Below the pieces are notes generated by a model. The model did no database searches. It saw only the letters and a program-made list of their open reading frames with translations, and was not told the DNA's origin. Shown in pieces: positions 6,898 through 15,323 of a stretch of 23,078 nt of DNA. The stretch spans positions 66,861 through 89,938 of the forward strand of contig DIZF01000068.1 in assembly GCA_002427815.1 (NCBI GenBank), written 5' to 3'. A program made the position numbers and the translations under genes. The stretch's first letter is position 1, and every line of letters begins with the position of its first letter. This DNA is from Ramlibacter tataouinensis. Lineage in GTDB: Bacteria; Pseudomonadota; Gammaproteobacteria; Burkholderiales; Burkholderiaceae_C.

Positions 6898-8736
6898 TTG
6901 ACTGACTTCACCACCCGTCCCGAGATCATTGGTACTTTCGGGGTCGCTGCTTCCACGCATTGGCTCGCCTCGCAGACCGCCATGGGCGTCCTCGAAAAAG
7001 GGGGAAATGCTTTCGACGCAGCCGTCGCCGGGGGTTTCGTGCTCCAGGTGGTGGAACCCCACCTCAACGGGCCCGGGGGCGAAGCGCCGCTGATGTTCTG
7101 GAGCGAGCGGGAGCAACGGATTCGCGTGGTCTGCGGACAGGGCCCGGCGCCGGCGCTGGCCTCATCCGGGTACTTTCGCGCCCAGGGCCTCGAGCTGGTG
7201 CCCGGCATCGGCCTGCTCCCCGCCACCGTCCCAGGCGCCTTCGGTGCCTGGTTGACCATGCTGCGCGACTACGGCACCTGGACTCTGGCCGATGTGCTCG
7301 CCCCGGCGATCGGCTATGCGCGCAGCGGGTTTCCGCTGGTGCCGCGCGCGGTGCAGGCGATCCTGGCAGTCCAGGGCCTGTTTCGCAGCGACTGGCATGG
7401 CTCGGCTGCAGTGTGGCTGCCGGGCGGCAACGTGCCCAAGCCGGGCTCGTTGTTCGTCTCGCCAGGCCTTGCTGCCACCTATTCACGCATCCTCGAAGAG
7501 GCCGCGGTCCACGGCGGGAGCGACCGTGTGGCGCAGATCGACATCGCCCTCTCGGCCTGGTACCGCGGCTTCGTCGCGAAGGAGATCGACCGCTTCTACA
7601 CCCATGAAGCGGTCCGTGACACCACAGGCCAGCGCAACACCGGCTTGCTGCGTTTCGATGACATGGCGCGGTGGCAGGCGAGCTATGAAGAGCCGCTGAC
7701 GGTCGACTTCGGCCGCTACACCGTGGCGAAATGCGGCGTGTGGTCGCAAGGCCCGGTGTTCCTGCAGCAGCTTTCGATCTTGCGCAATGCCGGCCTCGAA
7801 AAGCTGGCCCCGGACTCACCCGGGTTCATTCACCACGTCGCCGAGGCGGCAAAGCTTGCCCTGGCCGACCGGATGGCCTGGTACGGCGACCCGCTCTTCA
7901 CCGATGTGCCGCTGGCCGATTTGTTGTCCGATGCCTACGGCCGCACGCGCTTCGCGCTCATCGGAGACCGGGCCGCAACTGAACTCAACCCCGGCCATCC
8001 GGGCGGGCGCGCGCCGCGTTGTCCGGACCTGCTGGCAAGCGATCGCACCCTCGCTGCCTCGGACGTCCGGTTCGGCGTCGGTGAACCGACCTTTGCCGCG
8101 CTCCCGCCGGTGCGCGAATGGGCCGGGCGCGAAATCTTCGTGGGCGACACCTGCCACATCGACGTCATCGATAGTCAGGGCAACATGGTGTCCGCAACGC
8201 CGTCGGGTGGCTGGTTGTCGTCGAGCCCGACCATCCCTGCACTCGGCTTTTCGCTGAACACCCGGTTGCAGATGACCTGGCTCGATGAAGGCGTGCCGGG
8301 GCAGCTGCGTCCCGGCAAGCGCCCTTGCACCACGCTCTCGCCCTCGATGGCGCTACGCGACGGCCAGCCGTACATGGCGTTCGGCACGCCGGGCGGCGAC
8401 CAGCAGGACCAGTGGACGGTCAGCTTCCTGCTGCGCCATGCGCTCCACGGCATGAACCTGCAGGAGGCGATCGACGCGCCCGCCTGGCATGTCGATCACT
8501 TTCCGGCCTCCTTCTGGCCTCGCACCACGACGCTGAACCGTCTCAGTGTCGAGTCGCGGCTCGGTGAAGGTACCATTGCCGCGCTGCGCGCCGCCGGCCA
8601 TGAGGTGCGTGTCGGCGCGCCCTGGTCGGAGGGCCGCATCTCCGCCTGCACCCGCGAGCGCGACGCGAACGGGCGGCTGCTGCTTCGCGCCGCCGCCAAT
8701 GCGCGCGGAATGCAGGGCTACGCAGTCGGCCGCTGA
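6898..8736 (+). CDS. Gamma-glutamyltransferase-family N-terminal nucleophile hydrolase, non-canonical pocket
   Basis: 612 residues of the GGT fold. The N-terminal block STHWLASQTAMGVLEKGGNAFDAAVA and the LNGPGGEAP region are family landmarks. The self-processing nucleophile should be Thr418 in GDTCHIDVID, matching the TTHYSVVD start of the E. coli small subunit, and the oxyanion glycines are kept in GTPGGDQQDQW (about 499-500). The arginine that normally holds the gamma-glutamyl carboxylate (in REtAP) is replaced by CGQGPAP (79-85), and the Thr/Asn and Asp pocket residues after the nucleophile are also changed. A true glutathione hydrolase is therefore doubtful; another amide or acyl hydrolase is likelier. 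There is no signal peptide, so it is probably cytoplasmic. The start is TTG 6898 without a clear ribosome-binding site, but no other start retains the N-terminal block. Confidence 0.85.
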   Translation: MTDFTTRPEIIGTFGVAASTHWLASQTAMGVLEKGGNAFDAAVAGGFVLQVVEPHLNGPGGEAPLMFWSEREQRIRVVCGQGPAPALASSGYFRAQGLELVPGIGLLPATVPGAFGAWLTMLRDYGTWTLADVLAPAIGYARSGFPLVPRAVQAILAVQGLFRSDWHGSAAVWLPGGNVPKPGSLFVSPGLAATYSRILEEAAVHGGSDRVAQIDIALSAWYRGFVAKEIDRFYTHEAVRDTTGQRNTGLLRFDDMARWQASYEEPLTVDFGRYTVAKCGVWSQGPVFLQQLSILRNAGLEKLAPDSPGFIHHVAEAAKLALADRMAWYGDPLFTDVPLADLLSDAYGRTRFALIGDRAATELNPGHPGGRAPRCPDLLASDRTLAASDVRFGVGEPTFAALPPVREWAGREIFVGDTCHIDVIDSQGNMVSATPSGGWLSSSPTIPALGFSLNTRLQMTWLDEGVPGQLRPGKRPCTTLSPSMALRDGQPYMAFGTPGGDQQDQWTVSFLLRHALHGMNLQEAIDAPAWHVDHFPASFWPRTTTLNRLSVESRLGEGTIAALRAAGHEVRVGAPWSEGRISACTRERDANGRLLLRAAANARGMQGYAVGR

Positions 8737-8783
8737 CCGGCGAGTCCTCGTCTTTTTTCCTTTCCTCATTTTCGGAGAACCCG

Positions 8784-9752
8784 ATGCGTCTGTTTCACAA
8801 GCTGTTTGCCTGCGCCGTACTCGCGATCACCGCCGCTGCCTCGCCCGCTTTCGCTGCCTGGCCCGAGCGCCCGATTACGCTGATCGTGCCGTGGGCGCCG
8901 GGCGGCTCGACCGACATCCTGGCGCGCCTGCTGGCCGAACATCTCACCAAATCGCTGGGCCAGCCGGTGATCGTCGATAACAAGGCCGGCGCATCGGGCA
9001 ACATCGGCTCGAACATGGTCGCCAAGGCCAAGCCCGACGGCTACACCCTGTTGGTGGGCTCGATGAGCACTCACGCGATGAACCAGGCCCTGTACGCGCA
9101 GATGCCGTTCCGATCGGTCGACGACTTCGCGCCGATTTCGCTCCTGGCCTACGTCACGAACACGCTCGTTGCCAACCCATCGGTTCCCGTCACCAACGTC
9201 AAGGAGCTGATCGCCTACGCCAAGGCCAATCCCGGCAAGCTCAACTACGCGAGCGCCGGCCCGGGCTCGACCAATCACCTGAGCGCCGCGCTGTTCGAAA
9301 AGGCCACCGGCGTCAAGCTGACGCACATTCCGTACAAGGGGGGCGCACCGGCAGTGCTCGACACGGTAGCCGGGCAGACTCAGCTGCTGTTCAGCGCGGG
9401 CACCCAAACCTTGCCGCACGTCAGGAGCGGCAAGCTGAACCTGCTGGCAGTGACGGAAGCGAAGCGTTCGCCTTTGCTGCCGAATACGCCGACGATCGCG
9501 GAGACCGTGCCGGGCTATGAACTCTCGGTCTGGTATGGCGCCTTCGGGCCGAAGGATCTTCCGGCAGACATCGTCAAGCGTGTGAACGGCGAGATCAACC
9601 GGATCATGGCCCTGCCGGAAGTGCGCGAGAAAATGGGCGCCATGGGCGTCGAAGTGGTGCAGTCCACGCCGGAGAGCTTCGCGAAGACCTTGCGGCAGGA
9701 TGCCGACCGCTACGAAAAGCTGATCAAGGAACTGAAGATCACCGCGGAATGA
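8784..9752 (+). CDS. Bug-family (TctC-like) periplasmic solute-binding protein
   Basis: 322 residues with a Sec signal peptide cut after AFA (residue 24), then WPERPITLIVPWAPGGSTDILAR, the Bug family opening. Other family blocks are GQPVIVDNKAGASGNIG, KPDGYTLLVG and HIPYKGGAPAVLDTVAG. Bug proteins bind small, mostly carboxylated ligands in the periplasm and serve tripartite tricarboxylate transporters or act as sensors. GGAG at 8774-8777 lies six bases before the ATG. No tctA/tctB membrane genes are nearby, so this is an orphan binding protein. It follows the GGT-family gene by 47 bases and its stop overlaps the next gene (ATGA). The ligand cannot be predicted; a product or substrate of the neighbouring hydrolase is a reasonable guess. 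Confidence 0.95.
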   Translation: MRLFHKLFACAVLAITAAASPAFAAWPERPITLIVPWAPGGSTDILARLLAEHLTKSLGQPVIVDNKAGASGNIGSNMVAKAKPDGYTLLVGSMSTHAMNQALYAQMPFRSVDDFAPISLLAYVTNTLVANPSVPVTNVKELIAYAKANPGKLNYASAGPGSTNHLSAALFEKATGVKLTHIPYKGGAPAVLDTVAGQTQLLFSAGTQTLPHVRSGKLNLLAVTEAKRSPLLPNTPTIAETVPGYELSVWYGAFGPKDLPADIVKRVNGEINRIMALPEVREKMGAMGVEVVQSTPESFAKTLRQDADRYEKLIKELKITAE

Positions 9753-10321
9753 GCGTGCCCTCTCCTCGGCTGACAACGTCATCGCCGCCGACGCCACAGG
9801 TGCCGGCCAAAGCAGCGGACGTCGCAAGCGCTTGTGCGGAGGCGCCGTTTTCCGCGGATCGTCTGTGCCAGGCTGTGGACGAGTTCGCCCGGCCGACGAT
9901 GCGACACACTCTCTGCACGGTCAACCGCTTCGATGCGCAGGCGATGCAGCTCACGCGGCTCTACAGTTCGAATCCGCATGCGTATCCGGCCGGAGGCACC
10001 AAGGACAAGCGCGGCACCGAATGGGGACGCCACGTGCTGCTGGAGCGCCAGACATTCGTTGGCGAAGGCGCGCACGCCATCCGCGCTGCCTTCGACGACC
10101 ATGCCGCAATTGCACAGCTGCGCCTGCAGTCGGTTGTGAATGTCCCGGTGGTATTCGAGCAGCGCTGCCTGGGCACTCTGAACCTGCTGATGGAAGCTGC
10201 GACAGTGAGCCCGGCCCAGGTCGATTTCGCGCAGCTCCTGGGGCTGTTGCTGTTGCCGGTGTTCCTGGGTGTCCGTGGCGATCCGTGCAGTCCCGCAAGC
10301 TCGCCGGAGCAGGTCAGGTGA
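9749..10321 (+). CDS. GAF-domain protein, putative small-ligand sensor
   Basis: 190 residues with a low-complexity Ser/Pro/Thr start, then a GAF-like domain (about 35-180). RLYSSNPHAYPAGGTK, WGRHVLLERQTFVGEGAHAIRAAFDDH and SVVNVPVVFEQRCLGTLNLL match the small free-standing GAF proteins of Burkholderiales. GAF domains bind small molecules and usually signal through an attached output domain, but no kinase, cyclase or DNA-binding part is present. There is no signal peptide. The ATG lies in the Bug gene stop (ATGA), so it is made together with the binding protein. It converges on the LPS gene at 10350 with only 28 bases between stops. Domain call is good; the role is unknown. Confidence 0.85.
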   Translation: MSVPSPRLTTSSPPTPQVPAKAADVASACAEAPFSADRLCQAVDEFARPTMRHTLCTVNRFDAQAMQLTRLYSSNPHAYPAGGTKDKRGTEWGRHVLLERQTFVGEGAHAIRAAFDDHAAIAQLRLQSVVNVPVVFEQRCLGTLNLLMEAATVSPAQVDFAQLLGLLLLPVFLGVRGDPCSPASSPEQVR

Positions 10322-10349
10322 TGGCGCGTCGACCGGCTGCCGGCCCCCG

Positions 10350-12674
10350 TCAGACCGCCGCAGCCAGCACTTTGAGCGCCTGCTCCAGCACCTGTTCGGG
10401 CGTGATGGACACCAGGCAATCGCTGCGGCTCGCCCGGTGGTCCTCGCAGCCGGCCCGGCCGCACGGGACACAGGTCTGGCGGCCCTGCAACACCGTGACG
10501 TTGCCCACCTGCTGGACCCCCGCCGAGCGCGCGAACAGCGTCTGCGCATCGGCATGTGCCGGCCAGGGCGCCCAGCGCATCGGGTTGGTCGGGCCGAAGA
10601 TGGCGATCACCGGCACGCCGGTGGCGGCGGCCAGGTGCGACACCGAGGTGTCCGGGCCGATATAGAGCGCGGCATCCTGCAGCAGCGTCGTCAACTGATT
10701 GAAATCGAGTTGCCCCGCCAGGTCGATCAATTGCGGGGGCGCGGCCAGGCTGCGCAGCGGCGCCAGGCATTCCTGGTCCCGCGCGCTTGAACTGCCGGTG
10801 AGAACGACCTGTCGTCCCTGGGCCAGCAGCGCCGAAATCAGCGCCTGGAAGTGGGCGACCGGCCATTGCTTGTACGGCCACATGGAAGGGGCATGCACCA
10901 CCACGGCCCCGGGCCTGATCCACTCGCGCGCTTGCGCAGGCAGGTCCCGGCCGGGCGGCACCTTGACCTGCGGCGCGTGGCCGTCCAGGGCCAGCCAGGG
11001 CGCGAGCAGGGACTGCTTTTCGGTCGTGACATGCACCGCACCGAGGTCTCCCGCTGCCGTGACCACGTGGTCGAGCACCCGCCTCTTGAGCCAGTTGCTG
11101 GCACCGTGTTCCGGAACGATCCCGCTGCGCAGCGGCGCCGCCATCCAGCCGATCAGGTGAGCCCGGTCGCCCGGATCGGTCACCAGCGCGAGCTCGTACC
11201 CGCACCAGAGCTTTCGCACCAGCGACGCCAGGCCGCCCCATCCCAGCCGCATCGGCGCTTCCAGCAACTGATTCACATCGGGGTTGCCGCGCAACATTCC
11301 CACCGTGCCCGTGAAACCCAGTACGTCGATGCGGGCCTGCGGCCAGCGCTCGCGGGCGGCATGGATCAGGGGCGTGGTGAGCAGCACGTCGCCGATCTGG
11401 CGCGTCGCGATGACCAGGATGCGCTCGATCGGACGCGGGTCGGGGGGCGGATAACGGCTTTGCGCCAGCAGCCAGGCCAACAGCGCGATGTAGAAGTGTC
11501 CCTGGCCGAAGTCCAGCAACAGCGAATTGAACAGGCAGCCCACGGCGAACGCCAGAGCCATGCCCGCCAATGCGCCGCTGACGGGCCGGCGGACGCGCGC
11601 GGCCTGCCGGAACGTCAGGCCCAGCCAGCCCAGGAACAGGGCCAGCGAGACAACGCCCCCGCCGACCACCTGCATCACGTATTCGTCGTGCGGATTGCTG
11701 GCCCGGATCCAGATCTCATCCGCACGCAGCTCGGCCGCCGTCCTGCCGCGGTAGCGCTCGAGCGCGGCCCGCTCGTGGACCTCGGCGTAGTTCGCAAATC
11801 CAGCGCCGGTGGCCCCATAGCGCAGGACCAGGTCGCCTGCGAGCCGCAACAGTTCGATCCGGATGGTGGTGGAAGTGAACTCGCCGCTGGGGCTCGCGGG
11901 TTGCGAACCGGCCAGTGTCTCCTCGACCCGGCTGTCCACCGCGCGGGAGCCGACGCCGATCATCACCACGAGCAACGGGCAAGCCAGGGCGGCGAGCCAA
12001 CGCCAGCGCCGTGGGCTGTGCAGCCAGGCCGCGCACGACGCCAGCACGATGAGCACCAGATACCCGGTGCGGCTGTCGATGGCGAACAGCACCGTGAGCG
12101 CCAGGAAGGCGGCCAGCGCGCGCGCCGGCCCCGGCCGCGGTTGTCCCTGGGCTTGTGTCAGCAGCAGGAAGGCACAGACTGCGAGTGCGAATCCCACCGA
12201 AATCCGCCAATCCTTCAGGATCAGGTACAGGCGCGGTTCCAGGAATACCGCCCAGTACAGCAGCGCCAGCATCACGCAACCGGCCACCACGGCGCGAAAG
12301 AAGATCTGCCGATGCCGCGCATCGCGCATCAGTGCCAGCAGCAGCGGCGCCATCCAGAGTTCCTGGTACTTGTTCACTGCATGCCAGGTGACCTCCTGCA
12401 GGCCGCTGATCCACAGCGTGTGCGCAGTGATGTAGGCCAGCAATACCAGGCCGCCGGCCATCACCGGCTCCTTCCAGGGTGCCTGGCGCCAGGTCGCACG
12501 CGGGCGTGCCAGCGCCAGCGCGAGCAGGGCACCCATCGCGATCGACACGCCGGCCGAGGAAAACGGCAGGAAGAAGCCCAGGCCGCCCAGCGCCAGCCCC
12601 AGCATGCGGTGCCAGGCCGAAGATTCGCGATGGGGGGATGGAGCGGCCGGCGGCGCCGCGGCAGTCAGCGTCAT
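10350..12674 (-). CDS. Fusion of an O-antigen ligase-like membrane domain (WaaL type) and a GT9 heptosyltransferase-like domain
   Basis: 774 residues in one frame. Residues 1 to about 405 are a polytopic membrane segment of the O-antigen ligase/polymerase (Wzy_C) type, with many hydrophobic helices and a large loop before SNPHDEYVMQVVGGG. His329 there fits the conserved periplasmic His of WaaL. From about residue 413, IERILVIATRQIGDVLLTTPLI begins a GT9 domain like WaaC/WaaF/WaaQ. It includes VVHAPSMWPYKQWP, GPDTSVSHLAAATGVPVIAIFGPTNP (sugar-nucleotide site) and a Cys-rich end, TCVPCGRAGCEDH. WaaL enzymes attach O-antigen to lipid A-core on the periplasmic face; GT9 enzymes add core heptoses in the cytoplasm, so the fusion spans both faces. 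The ATG overlaps the msbA stop by four bases. Confidence 0.88.
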   Translation of the reverse strand: MTLTAAAPPAAPSPHRESSAWHRMLGLALGGLGFFLPFSSAGVSIAMGALLALALARPRATWRQAPWKEPVMAGGLVLLAYITAHTLWISGLQEVTWHAVNKYQELWMAPLLLALMRDARHRQIFFRAVVAGCVMLALLYWAVFLEPRLYLILKDWRISVGFALAVCAFLLLTQAQGQPRPGPARALAAFLALTVLFAIDSRTGYLVLIVLASCAAWLHSPRRWRWLAALACPLLVVMIGVGSRAVDSRVEETLAGSQPASPSGEFTSTTIRIELLRLAGDLVLRYGATGAGFANYAEVHERAALERYRGRTAAELRADEIWIRASNPHDEYVMQVVGGGVVSLALFLGWLGLTFRQAARVRRPVSGALAGMALAFAVGCLFNSLLLDFGQGHFYIALLAWLLAQSRYPPPDPRPIERILVIATRQIGDVLLTTPLIHAARERWPQARIDVLGFTGTVGMLRGNPDVNQLLEAPMRLGWGGLASLVRKLWCGYELALVTDPGDRAHLIGWMAAPLRSGIVPEHGASNWLKRRVLDHVVTAAGDLGAVHVTTEKQSLLAPWLALDGHAPQVKVPPGRDLPAQAREWIRPGAVVVHAPSMWPYKQWPVAHFQALISALLAQGRQVVLTGSSSARDQECLAPLRSLAAPPQLIDLAGQLDFNQLTTLLQDAALYIGPDTSVSHLAAATGVPVIAIFGPTNPMRWAPWPAHADAQTLFARSAGVQQVGNVTVLQGRQTCVPCGRAGCEDHRASRSDCLVSITPEQVLEQALKVLAAAV

Positions 12675-14398
12675 GAGGCGCCGAATTGCAGCGCATGCAG
12701 CCGCGCGTACAGCCCGCCGCGCTCGAGCAACTGCGAATGGCTGCCGCTCTCGGCCAGCTTGCCGCGGTCGAGCACCAGCACCCGGTCCGCATGCTCGATG
12801 GTGGAGAGCCGGTGGGCGATGATCAGCGTGGTGCGGCCCGCCATCAGGCGCTGCAGCGCCTCCTGCACCAGCCGCTCGGACGCCGAATCCAGTGCCGAGG
12901 TGGCCTCGTCCAGGATCAGCACCGGCGCGTCCTTGTACAGCGCCCGCGCGATCGCCAGCCGCTGGCGCTGGCCCCCGGACAGGGTAACGGCGTTATGGCC
13001 CACGATGGTGGCGAGGCCCTCGGGCAGCCCCGCCACCAGATCATCCAGATTGGCGGCCTCCACGCATTGCAGCAGGCGCTGCGGATCGGCGGGGCTTCCC
13101 AGCGTGATGTTGGCGGCCAGCGAGTCGTTGAACATCACGACGTCCTGGCTGACCAGTGCGAACTGGCGGCGCAAGGCATCCAGCCGCCACTCGGCGACGT
13201 CGTGGCCATCCAGCGACACCCGGCCGGCGCTGGGCAGGACGAAACGCGGCAGCAGGTTGGCCAGGGTCGTCTTGCCGGAACCGGACGGGCCGACCACGGC
13301 GACGATCTGGCCCGGCTCGATCGAGAGCGTCACGCCGTCGAGGGCGGGCGGACCGTCCTCGCGGTAGCTCACTGTGACCGTCTCCAGCGCGATGCGGCCT
13401 TGGGCCCGTTCGCACACATAGGCGCCGCCGGATTCGGCCGGCGTGTGCTCGATCAGGTCCATGGCGCGCTGCACCGCGGCCAGACCCCGCGTTATGGGGC
13501 TCGCCACCTCCGACAGCCGCTTGATGGGCGCGATCAGCATCAGCATGGCCGTGATGAAGGCCGCGAAGGTCCCCACGGTGATGCCGGCGCGGCTTTGCCA
13601 CAGCGCGATGGAAATCACGGCCGAGAGCGCGGCCGCGGCCAGCATGTGAGTCAGCGGTGTGATCGAGGCCGATGCCACCGCCGTCTTCATCGCCAGGCGC
13701 CGCAGCGTGTCGCTCAGCCCGGAGAAGCGCGTGGCTTGCACGGCCTGCGCGCCGTGCAGCCGCACCACGCGCGCAGCCAATACGTTTTCCTCGACCACGT
13801 AGGCCAGGTCGTTGGTGGCGGTCTGGGTGCTGCGGGCAATGCGATAGAGCCGGCGCGACACCGTGCGGATCAACCAGACGACCGCGGGCACGATCAGGAA
13901 CACGATCAGGGTGAGCTGCCAGTTCAGGAACAACAGATAGGCCAGCAGCGCCACCAGCGCCACGCTGTCCTTGAGCAGGCCGGTCGCGGCATTGACCAGC
14001 AGCATGGACCCGTTCTGGACCTCGAACACCACCGTGTTGGACAGCGCCGTGGCATTCTGTTCGCGAAACAGCGCGGGCCGCGCGTCCAGCAGGCGCGCGA
14101 ACATGTCGCGGCGCAAGGACAGCAGGCCGTCCTGGGTGATGCGCGCCAGCGCCAGGTCGGCGATGAAGCCGGCAAGCCCGCGGACCGCGAACAACAGCAG
14201 CAGGCTGGCCGGCACCATCCACAGGGCGATGTCGTTGCCCTGGAAGCCGCGATCGAGCAGCGGCTTCAGCAGGGCCGGCACCAGGGGCTCCAGCGCCGAT
14301 GAAATCACGGTCGCGAGCGCGGCCACGGCCCAGAAGCGGCGCGAGGTGCCGAAGTAGGGGGCCAGCCAGCGCAGGACGCTTGTGTCAATCCGGATCAT
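12671..14398 (-). CDS. msbA: Lipid A export ABC transporter, ATP-binding and permease protein MsbA
   Basis: 575 residues from ATG 14398 (E. coli MsbA 582); a GTG at 14425 would add nine residues, and neither start has a clear Shine-Dalgarno. It is a half-transporter that flips core-lipid A across the inner membrane. The N-terminal six-helix domain begins with the typical ALEPLVPALLKPLLDRGF. The nucleotide-binding domain has Walker A GPSGSGKTT (about 370-378), the signature LSGGQRQ (about 472), Walker B VLILDEATSALD (about 491-502) and the H-loop His in IAHRLSTI (about 525). Its stop overlaps the downstream O-antigen ligase/GT9 gene, coupling lipid A flipping to core/O-antigen completion. A LapB-independent multidrug exporter is the alternative, but context favours MsbA. 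Confidence 0.93.
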   Translation of the reverse strand: MIRIDTSVLRWLAPYFGTSRRFWAVAALATVISSALEPLVPALLKPLLDRGFQGNDIALWMVPASLLLLFAVRGLAGFIADLALARITQDGLLSLRRDMFARLLDARPALFREQNATALSNTVVFEVQNGSMLLVNAATGLLKDSVALVALLAYLLFLNWQLTLIVFLIVPAVVWLIRTVSRRLYRIARSTQTATNDLAYVVEENVLAARVVRLHGAQAVQATRFSGLSDTLRRLAMKTAVASASITPLTHMLAAAALSAVISIALWQSRAGITVGTFAAFITAMLMLIAPIKRLSEVASPITRGLAAVQRAMDLIEHTPAESGGAYVCERAQGRIALETVTVSYREDGPPALDGVTLSIEPGQIVAVVGPSGSGKTTLANLLPRFVLPSAGRVSLDGHDVAEWRLDALRRQFALVSQDVVMFNDSLAANITLGSPADPQRLLQCVEAANLDDLVAGLPEGLATIVGHNAVTLSGGQRQRLAIARALYKDAPVLILDEATSALDSASERLVQEALQRLMAGRTTLIIAHRLSTIEHADRVLVLDRGKLAESGSHSQLLERGGLYARLHALQFGAS

Positions 14399-14552
14399 GG
14401 CGTGGCGCACGCCGGCCGCGTCCACGCGCCAAGGGCGCGGGCAGACGCGGACGCAGGGGGCGTGACCCTTCGGCCCGGGAATGTGAGCAACGGCCTAACC
14501 CTCATAATCTTGATGCAACCTCAAATTATCTTCGACTTGCGAAAGCATCGCC
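14399..14552. promoter_or_regulatory. Divergent promoter region between msbA and the glycosyltransferase/tol-pal operon
   Basis: 154 bases between divergent starts. On the + strand a CATAAT (14503-14508) could be a -10 box about 45 bases before the TTG of the glycosyltransferase, but no good -35 is visible. A short out-of-frame ORF starts at ATG 14513 and overlaps the glycosyltransferase start; it is probably chance. No operator-like palindrome was found. Confidence 0.4.
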
Positions 14553-15323
14553 TTGGCCACCAGCCTGTCCGTCATCGTCATCACTCGCAATGAGTCCGCC
14601 CGCCTGCGGGCCTGTCTGGAGTCGGTCGCCTTCGCCGGCGAGGCGGTGGTGGTGGACAGCGGCAGCACCGACGACACCCGGACGATCGCGCAATCGATGG
14701 GCGCGCGGGTAAGCCGGACGGACGACTGGCCGGGCTTCGGCCCGCAAAAAAATCGGGCACTGGACCTCGCCACGGGCAACTGGATCCTGTCCATCGATGC
14801 GGACGAGCGGGTGACGCCGGCGTTGCGCCAGCAGATCGAGGCGGCCATGGCCAACCCCGGGTTCGATGCGTACACCGTCAACCGCCGGTCCAGCTACTGC
14901 GGCCAATTCATGCGCCACTCGGGCTGGTACCCGGACCGCGTGGTGCGCCTCTTCCGCAGGGGCAGCGCCCGGTTCTCCGATGACGCGGTGCACGAAGCCT
15001 TGCAGGTGCGCGGGCCCGTCGGGCGGCTCGCGGGAGAACTGCTGCATGAGAGCTTCGCCGATTTCGAGGCGGTGCTGGACAAGGTGAACCGCTATTCCAC
15101 CGCCGGCGCACGCGATCTGCATCGCCGTGGCGTGCGAGGGTCGCCGGGCAAGGCGCTGGGCCACGGGCTCTGGGCCTTCCTGCGCACCTATCTGTTCAAG
15201 CGCGGCTTCCTGGATGGACGCCTGGGCCTGGCCCTGGCGATTTCCAACGCCGAGGGCACCTATTACCGCTACGTCAAGCTGTGGCTGATGCAGCGCCATG
15301 GGGTGGCGGACAGCGCCTCATGA
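14553..15323 (+). CDS. GT2 family glycosyltransferase, WaaE/KdtX-like LPS core glucosyltransferase
   Basis: 256 residues, GT-A fold. LSVIVITRNESARLRACLESV at the start, VVVDSGSTDDT, WPGFGPQKNRALDLA and the metal-binding DAD (Asp82-Asp84 in SIDADE) are all WaaE/KdtX-like features, as is the block GWYPDRVVRLFRRG. WaaE-type enzymes add a beta-linked glucose to heptose I of the LPS inner core, in the cytoplasm at the inner membrane. The start is TTG 14553, the only start close to the conserved N-terminus, with a weak purine-rich region before it. The stop overlaps the next glycosyltransferase by ATGA. Divergence from msbA supports LPS assembly; the exact sugar is not proven. Confidence 0.88.
   Translation: MATSLSVIVITRNESARLRACLESVAFAGEAVVVDSGSTDDTRTIAQSMGARVSRTDDWPGFGPQKNRALDLATGNWILSIDADERVTPALRQQIEAAMANPGFDAYTVNRRSSYCGQFMRHSGWYPDRVVRLFRRGSARFSDDAVHEALQVRGPVGRLAGELLHESFADFEAVLDKVNRYSTAGARDLHRRGVRGSPGKALGHGLWAFLRTYLFKRGFLDGRLGLALAISNAEGTYYRYVKLWLMQRHGVADSAS

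Noticed and set aside
4683..7259. 858-codon open frame on the minus strand opposite maf, rng and the GGT-family gene
   Set aside because: Its product is low-complexity His/Gln/Arg/Ala-rich sequence with no domain, and it mirrors well-recognised genes on the other strand. Long antisense frames are expected in GC-rich DNA.
6898..10321. A toxin-antitoxin or phage-defence module in the accessory cassette
   Set aside because: All three products have clear hydrolase, binding-protein or GAF features and none carries nuclease, kinase or antitoxin motifs.
10851..13367. 838-codon plus-strand open frame opposite the O-antigen ligase/GT9 and msbA genes
   Set aside because: Compositionally biased Gln/Arg/His-rich shadow; the minus-strand products carry complete ABC-transporter and GT9 motifs.
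12686..14302. 538-codon plus-strand open frame opposite msbA
   Set aside because: Antisense shadow of an intact MsbA; no domain seen.
14513..14593. Short ORF overlapping the start of the WaaE-like glycosyltransferase
   Set aside because: Out of frame, with no ribosome-binding site, and it overlaps conserved coding sequence; no coupling junction with the real start.
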